Assembly: GCA_902543535.1 (NCBI GenBank) | Contig: CACBYG010000004.1 | Coordinates: 58,657-122,656, forward strand | Length of the DNA stretch: 64,000 bases | Source of the DNA: an uncultured Pelagibacteraceae bacterium | Lineage (GTDB): Bacteria; Pseudomonadota; Alphaproteobacteria; Pelagibacterales; Pelagibacteraceae | Direction of reading: 5' to 3' | Shown: positions 59,947-64,000 of the stretch, piece after piece | How the letters are laid out: each line of letters begins with the position of its first letter | How positions within the stretch are numbered: the first letter of the stretch is position 1 | Translations under genes and position numbers: made by a program | The notes under the pieces: model-generated | Database searches by the model: none | Seen by the model: only the letters and a program-made list of their open reading frames with translations | Told to the model about the DNA's origin: nothing

Positions 59947-60603
59947 ATGGATAATAAAATTTTAGAAATCTTCATTCCAGGTCCTGCTGGACGTCTTGAA
60001 GCAAAGTATTTTAAGAGTAAAAAAAATACTTCCCCTGTAGCATTGGTATTACAACCACATCCACAATATGGGGGAACCATGAATAATAAAGTTGTTGTAG
60101 ATACATTTCATACATTTATGGAAAATGATTTCTCTGTTTGTAGAGTTAACTTTAGAGGCGTTGGAAAGAGTGATGGAGAATTTGATAATGGACAAGGAGA
60201 GCTTGCTGATGCAGCAGCTGCACTAGACTGGCTAGAAAGAGAAAATTTTGATAATTCACAATGTTGGGTTTCCGGTTTTTCTTTTGGATCATTAATTGCT
60301 ATGCAATTATTAATGAGAAGACCTGAAATAAATAGATTTATAGCTATTTCGCCCCAACCTAATGTATATGATTTCTCTTTTTTATCTCCATGTCCAACAT
60401 CTGGTATGGTAATCTATGGAAAAAAAGATGAGCTAGTTCCATTAGAATATATTTCAGAACTAGATAAAAGATTAAGCGCACAAAAAGGAATTAAAGTTGA
60501 ATTTAACGCAATTCCGGATGCTAATCATTTTTTTTCCAAAACCGATAATGTTTTGATTAAATCCCTAGACAAATACATTAAAAAAGAAACAGCTCTTTAT
60601 TAA
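59947..60603 (+). CDS. Alpha/beta hydrolase
   Basis: A 218-aa alpha/beta hydrolase of the small cytoplasmic type often annotated as conserved hydrolase near SUF genes. The nucleophile is in G-F-S-F-G-S (about residues 113-118), the acid in G-K-K-D-E-L (about 159-164) and the His in D-A-N-H-F-F (about 194-199), so the triad is complete. The N-terminal G-P-A-G-R-L-E-A and Q-P-H-P-Q-Y-G-G-T-M blocks (the latter forms the oxyanion loop) are typical. The substrate is unknown. It is divergent from iscR and overlaps the convergent anmK stop by 4 bp. Confidence 0.85.
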   Translation: MDNKILEIFIPGPAGRLEAKYFKSKKNTSPVALVLQPHPQYGGTMNNKVVVDTFHTFMENDFSVCRVNFRGVGKSDGEFDNGQGELADAAAALDWLERENFDNSQCWVSGFSFGSLIAMQLLMRRPEINRFIAISPQPNVYDFSFLSPCPTSGMVIYGKKDELVPLEYISELDKRLSAQKGIKVEFNAIPDANHFFSKTDNVLIKSLDKYIKKETALY

Positions 60604-61742
60604 TAATTTTTCACTAATTTACCACCGCCTGTTGGCTTTATACATCCTGTTGTATTTGGAAATGAAATAGGCAAATTTAAAAAAGATCTTATAGCTAAAT
60701 ATCCGAATGCTTGTGATTCAATAAAATCACCATTGAAACCATATTCATCTATATTATCTAAGGTAAAATTATTTTTGTTGTATAGGTTATTTTTAATAGA
60801 ATCTATTAAAGCAATATTTTTTCTACCCCCACCACAAATTAAATATTTAATTTTACTATTATTACCTGTGCTCTCTATTCCTTTTGCTATTAGATAGCCT
60901 GTAAAATTGGTTATTGTTGAGCATCCATTTTCAAATGAAAGACCTCTAGCAAAAGAATTATCAAAGTCCTTAACATCAAGAGATTTAGAGTATGACTCTA
61001 TATTAAAATTATCAATAATCTGATTAGTAATTAATTGATCAATTTTGCCAGCTTTCGAAATATTTCCATTTTCATCATATTTTTTATTTGAATTTTTTCT
61101 AACCCAGTCATCTATCAAACAGTTTCCAGGCCCTATATCAAAAGCAGTAATATTATCTTCAAAGTTGCTGGATATACCTTTAATATTTGTAAGATTTGTT
61201 ATTCCTCCAATATTTATAAATCCAATTGGAAATCCTGTTTTAAATTTTTCATTTATAATTTTGGATAAGAGATGGTGAAATATTGGTGTTAAAGGAGCTC
61301 CTTGTCCCTGATTTTCTATATCTTTTTGTCGAAAGTCATAAACTACCTTTTTTTTTAATAATTGAGACAGTAGCTTTCCATCTCCAAGTTGTTTTGAAAT
61401 TTTTTTTTGTGGATCATGAAATATTGTTTGGCCATGAAAACCAATTAAATCAATTTCTTTCTTATATTCCGACAATATATTATTAATTTTTTCAGCATGA
61501 AAAACTGTTATTTTTCTCTCTAAATTTCCCAATTCCTTTGAATTTTTTAATAAATCATTTTGATTTACTACTAAGTTTCGTAATCCAATCAATTCTTCTT
61601 GAAGATCGACATCATACTCAAAATACTCATCCAAAATGTTATAAAATTGATATTGTCCATCTGACTGGATTATTGATATGTCAACTCCATCCATCGAAGT
61701 TCCACTCATCAATCCTATAGATGTAAATAATTTCTGTTTCAT
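60600..61742 (-). CDS. anmK: Anhydro-N-acetylmuramic acid kinase
   Basis: A 380-aa kinase that phosphorylates and hydrolyses 1,6-anhydro-MurNAc released in cell-wall recycling. The N-terminal G-L-M-S-G-T-S-M-D-G-V-D (11-22) is the family signature; G-F-H-G-Q-T, I-G-P-G-N-C-L-I-D (about 198-206) and I-C-G-G-G-R-K-N follow in the ATP/substrate regions. Length matches AnmK. It is divergent from tyrS (45-bp gap), an arrangement I believe is common in alphaproteobacteria. Confidence 0.95.
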   Translation of the reverse strand: MKQKLFTSIGLMSGTSMDGVDISIIQSDGQYQFYNILDEYFEYDVDLQEELIGLRNLVVNQNDLLKNSKELGNLERKITVFHAEKINNILSEYKKEIDLIGFHGQTIFHDPQKKISKQLGDGKLLSQLLKKKVVYDFRQKDIENQGQGAPLTPIFHHLLSKIINEKFKTGFPIGFINIGGITNLTNIKGISSNFEDNITAFDIGPGNCLIDDWVRKNSNKKYDENGNISKAGKIDQLITNQIIDNFNIESYSKSLDVKDFDNSFARGLSFENGCSTITNFTGYLIAKGIESTGNNSKIKYLICGGGRKNIALIDSIKNNLYNKNNFTLDNIDEYGFNGDFIESQAFGYLAIRSFLNLPISFPNTTGCIKPTGGGKLVKNY

Positions 61743-61787
61743 TGATATTCTTTTTATTAAAAATTTGTATATTGTAACTATAGACTT

Positions 61788-63017
61788 ATGAATAAATTTT
61801 TAAAAGAATTTAAAGAACGTGGATATTTTTACCAATGTACTAATGAGGATGAATTATCAAATCTTTTAGATATTGAAAATATTAAAGCTTATATAGGTTT
61901 TGATTGTACTGCAGAAAGTTTACATGTTGGTAGCTTGCTACAAATAATGTGTTTGCGATTACTTCAAAAAAATGGACATCGACCAATAGTTTTACTTGGT
62001 GGAGGAACTACAAGAATTGGTGATCCCTCAGGAAAAGATAAAACAAGAAAAATTTTAAGTGAAGAAGAAATCGAAAAAAATATTAAAAATATTAAAAATA
62101 TTCTTAAAAAATTTTTAGATAATAATGATCTAAGTATAAAACCAATTTTTGTAAATAATTTTACTTGGTTAAAAAATTTAAATTATATCTCTTTTTTAAG
62201 AGATATTGGAAAACACTTTACTATAAATAGAATGTTAACCTTTGATAGTGTCAAATTAAGATTAGATAGAGAACAATCACTAAGTTATATGGAGTTTAAT
62301 TATATGATTTTACAAGCATATGATTTTCTTGAATTAAATAAGAAAGAAAATTGTCTCTTACAAATCGGAGGTTCAGATCAATGGGGAAACATTGTTAATG
62401 GTGTTGAGCTAATTAAAAGATATTCTAATAATCAAACCTTTGGTTTAACAACTCCGTTAATTACACTGGCAACTGGTGCTAAAATGGGAAAAACTGAAAG
62501 TGGGGCTATTTGGTTAGATGAAAAATACTTATCAGCTTATGAATATTGGCAATTTTGGAGAAACGTAGATGATAGAGATGTAATTAAATTTTTAAAAATG
62601 TTTACTGAAATTGAAATTAAGGAAATAGAAACGATTAAAGACAAAGATATAAATGAATTAAAAATACTACTTGCTAATAAAACCACAGAAATGTTGCATG
62701 GTAAGGAAGCAGCTAAAAATTCTGAGCAAGCAGCAAAAGAAGCTTTTTCCGGAAACACTCTGGGTTCCAACATACCTAAAGTTAAAATTCAATCAAATAA
62801 AATAGAAGAAAAAATAAATATAGTAGACCTTGTTTTATTATCTAAAATAGAAAACTCAAAAAGTGAAATCAGAAGACTTATAAAAGGGAATGCGGTAAAA
62901 ATAAATGATGATGTGATTTCAGATGAAAAATTCGAAGTCAATAAAAGTTTATTTAAAGATAATTATCTTAAACTTTCCATTGGAAAAAAAAGACATATTA
63001 AAATAGAGTTAAATTAA
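61788..63017 (+). CDS. tyrS: Tyrosyl-tRNA synthetase
   Basis: A 409-aa class I aminoacyl-tRNA synthetase. The HIGH motif is H-V-G-S (46-49), the tyrosine-binding region has Q-I-G-G-S-D-Q-W-G-N, and the KMSKS equivalent is K-M-G-K-T, as in the K-F-G-K-T group. A C-terminal S4 RNA-binding domain (about 345-405) ends the protein. It is an essential gene, divergent from anmK, and its stop overlaps the convergent AsmA-like gene by 4 bp. Confidence 0.97.
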   Translation: MNKFLKEFKERGYFYQCTNEDELSNLLDIENIKAYIGFDCTAESLHVGSLLQIMCLRLLQKNGHRPIVLLGGGTTRIGDPSGKDKTRKILSEEEIEKNIKNIKNILKKFLDNNDLSIKPIFVNNFTWLKNLNYISFLRDIGKHFTINRMLTFDSVKLRLDREQSLSYMEFNYMILQAYDFLELNKKENCLLQIGGSDQWGNIVNGVELIKRYSNNQTFGLTTPLITLATGAKMGKTESGAIWLDEKYLSAYEYWQFWRNVDDRDVIKFLKMFTEIEIKEIETIKDKDINELKILLANKTTEMLHGKEAAKNSEQAAKEAFSGNTLGSNIPKVKIQSNKIEEKINIVDLVLLSKIENSKSEIRRLIKGNAVKINDDVISDEKFEVNKSLFKDNYLKLSIGKKRHIKIELN

Positions 63018-64000
63018 TTTTTTTTAATTTTCTCTAAAGTTCTAGTAATAAACCTGGGTGTTAAAGTTTTTATAGGATTTACAGTAGTTTCTAAATCTTT
63101 AGGGGGACCTTTAATTTTAAAGCTGACTCCAAAAACACCCTCACCCACTTTCTTTCCAATCAATAAATCTCCAAGTAAAGGTATTGAAGCAATAGATCTG
63201 TTGATTGTTGTCGCTGGAACTAAGGTTCCTCTTAAACTAATTAATTTATTCTCCTCAATGTATCCCTCCAATAAAATAGATATTGCTGGGCCAATTGCGT
63301 ATAACTCTTGAATTTTCATAAGTTTATCTTGATTTGTAAAATTCATTTCAAAATCTGTAAATCTAATACCCTCTCCCGTAAGTAAGTCTGCTATTCCTTG
63401 AAGAGATGAAAGAGCCAACAACTTGGCAAGCGCTGGAATATCTTTAACTTTAAAGTTATCAATTACTAATTTTGAAGATGAAACTCCATTTTTTTTTAAA
63501 GAATAAAAGTCTAAATATCCTTCTCTATCATCTTTAAATCCTTTAATGAATTTATATCTATCTACTAGAGGTTTTGCCTTAGATGAGAAAAAGGTGGTAA
63601 TTTTTTCACCTTGGTCATTTGTTCTAATTGTAAATTTTATATTTTGAGAATTATTATAAAAGGCCAAAATATCTGCTTCTTCTACTTTATTATTAATAAT
63701 TTTTATCTTTCCATTTAAGTCCTTTACAAAGTGTATTTTATCCAAGTAAACTTTCTTAAAATTTAGGTCCATAATTACGTTATTTTCAAAAAGATTGTTT
63801 TCTTTTTTATCATTGGTATCTAGTAAGTTCGAAATTAAAGAATTTGCATTAAATGAGGTGCCATCAACTAAATAATTTTGGCCTTCTACTTTTTTTATAT
63901 TGTAATTATTTTTTTTGTTTTCTGTATCTAAATAATTAAAATTTGCATGATCAATTTTTATTATTTGATAAGAGTCGTTTAGAAATAAATTCTTAATTTT
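63014..64000 (-). CDS. AsmA/YhdP-like membrane-associated protein, C-terminal part (5' end outside window)
   Basis: The frame is open from the right edge (64000) to the stop at 63014, giving 328 residues of an incomplete protein; the ATG at 63772 is internal. The C-terminal region (L-A-K-L-L-A-L-S-S-L-Q-G-I-A-D-L, I-R-F-T-D-F-E-M, and S-I-P-L-L-G-D-L-L-I-G near residue 280) matches the C-terminal domain of large DUF3971/AsmA-like proteins (YhdP, TamB relatives), which form beta-rich lipid-transfer conduits between inner and outer membrane. The visible N-terminal part is Asn/Lys-rich and diverged. It converges on tyrS. Confidence 0.8.
   Translation of the reverse strand, partial: KIKNLFLNDSYQIIKIDHANFNYLDTENKKNNYNIKKVEGQNYLVDGTSFNANSLISNLLDTNDKKENNLFENNVIMDLNFKKVYLDKIHFVKDLNGKIKIINNKVEEADILAFYNNSQNIKFTIRTNDQGEKITTFFSSKAKPLVDRYKFIKGFKDDREGYLDFYSLKKNGVSSSKLVIDNFKVKDIPALAKLLALSSLQGIADLLTGEGIRFTDFEMNFTNQDKLMKIQELYAIGPAISILLEGYIEENKLISLRGTLVPATTINRSIASIPLLGDLLIGKKVGEGVFGVSFKIKGPPKDLETTVNPIKTLTPRFITRTLEKIKKN

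Noticed and set aside
1..64000. CRISPR arrays, insertion sequences, prophage, tRNA or rRNA genes
   Set aside because: No regularly spaced repeats, transposase or integrase motifs, or tRNA-like cloverleaf sequences were seen in the short intergenic gaps.

Overview
The window reads as a chromosomal segment of a SAR11 alphaproteobacterium (Candidatus Pelagibacter or a close relative). The evidence is a very AT-rich base composition (about 30% G+C by eye), genes packed with 0-100 bp spacing and many 1-20 bp overlaps, a DmdA-type DMSP demethylase, a sodium:solute symporter behind a TPP riboswitch (ThiV arrangement), and a SUF operon headed by an IscR-type regulator. I see no tRNA, rRNA, CRISPR array, transposase, integrase or phage gene. 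No stretch longer than about 300 bp lacks a gene once three small genes (53-56 aa) are counted. The first and last genes are cut by the window edges.

Layout. 1-8.7 kb: core and housekeeping genes (DEAD-box helicase end, SRAP peptidase, TPR protein, MBL-fold hydrolase, the divergent tesA / ybbA-ybbP pair, a TauE-like permease, a small GNAT). 8.7-13 kb: an ScfR/RamB-type regulator, an operator-like repeat array, a 53-aa ORF, isocitrate lyase and dmdA. 13-18.7 kb: a two-gene ABC-2 exporter, a periplasmic thioredoxin-like protein, TPP riboswitch plus thiV, a secreted pentapeptide-repeat protein and a tartrate/D-malate dehydrogenase. 18.7-50.5 kb: a long catabolic block. 50.5-53.6 kb: DMT exporter, YbaK and glnA. 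53.6-59.9 kb: sufA-sufT-sufU-sufS-sufD-sufC-sufB-iscR, transcribed leftward from one promoter overlapped by a near-consensus IscR box. 60-64 kb: alpha/beta hydrolase, anmK, tyrS and an AsmA-like protein.

The catabolic block contains three uptake systems: a MalEFGK/GtsABCD-type ABC transporter, a TctCBA tripartite tricarboxylate transporter and an Frc/Rbs-type ABC transporter. These are mixed with four Gfo/Idh/MocA oxidoreductases, two SDRs, two 2-hydroxyacid dehydrogenases, two sugar kinases (ROK and PfkB), FucU, and the inositol enzymes IolG, IolE and IolD without IolB, IolC or IolJ. It also holds an aldehyde dehydrogenase, an HpcH/HpaI aldolase, PanB-like and PanE-like proteins with altered active sites, a bacterial homologue of the human zinc protein C11orf54, and two tandem Fe(II)/2-oxoglutarate oxygenases. 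All three solute-binding-protein genes end in a strong hairpin terminator before the next operon gene, which should make binding protein in excess over permease. The divergon at about 41.3-47.4 kb (PanB-like, winged-helix protein and C11orf54-like facing PanE-like, two oxygenases and a dehydrogenase, with a palindrome between) is the best candidate for an undescribed pathway.
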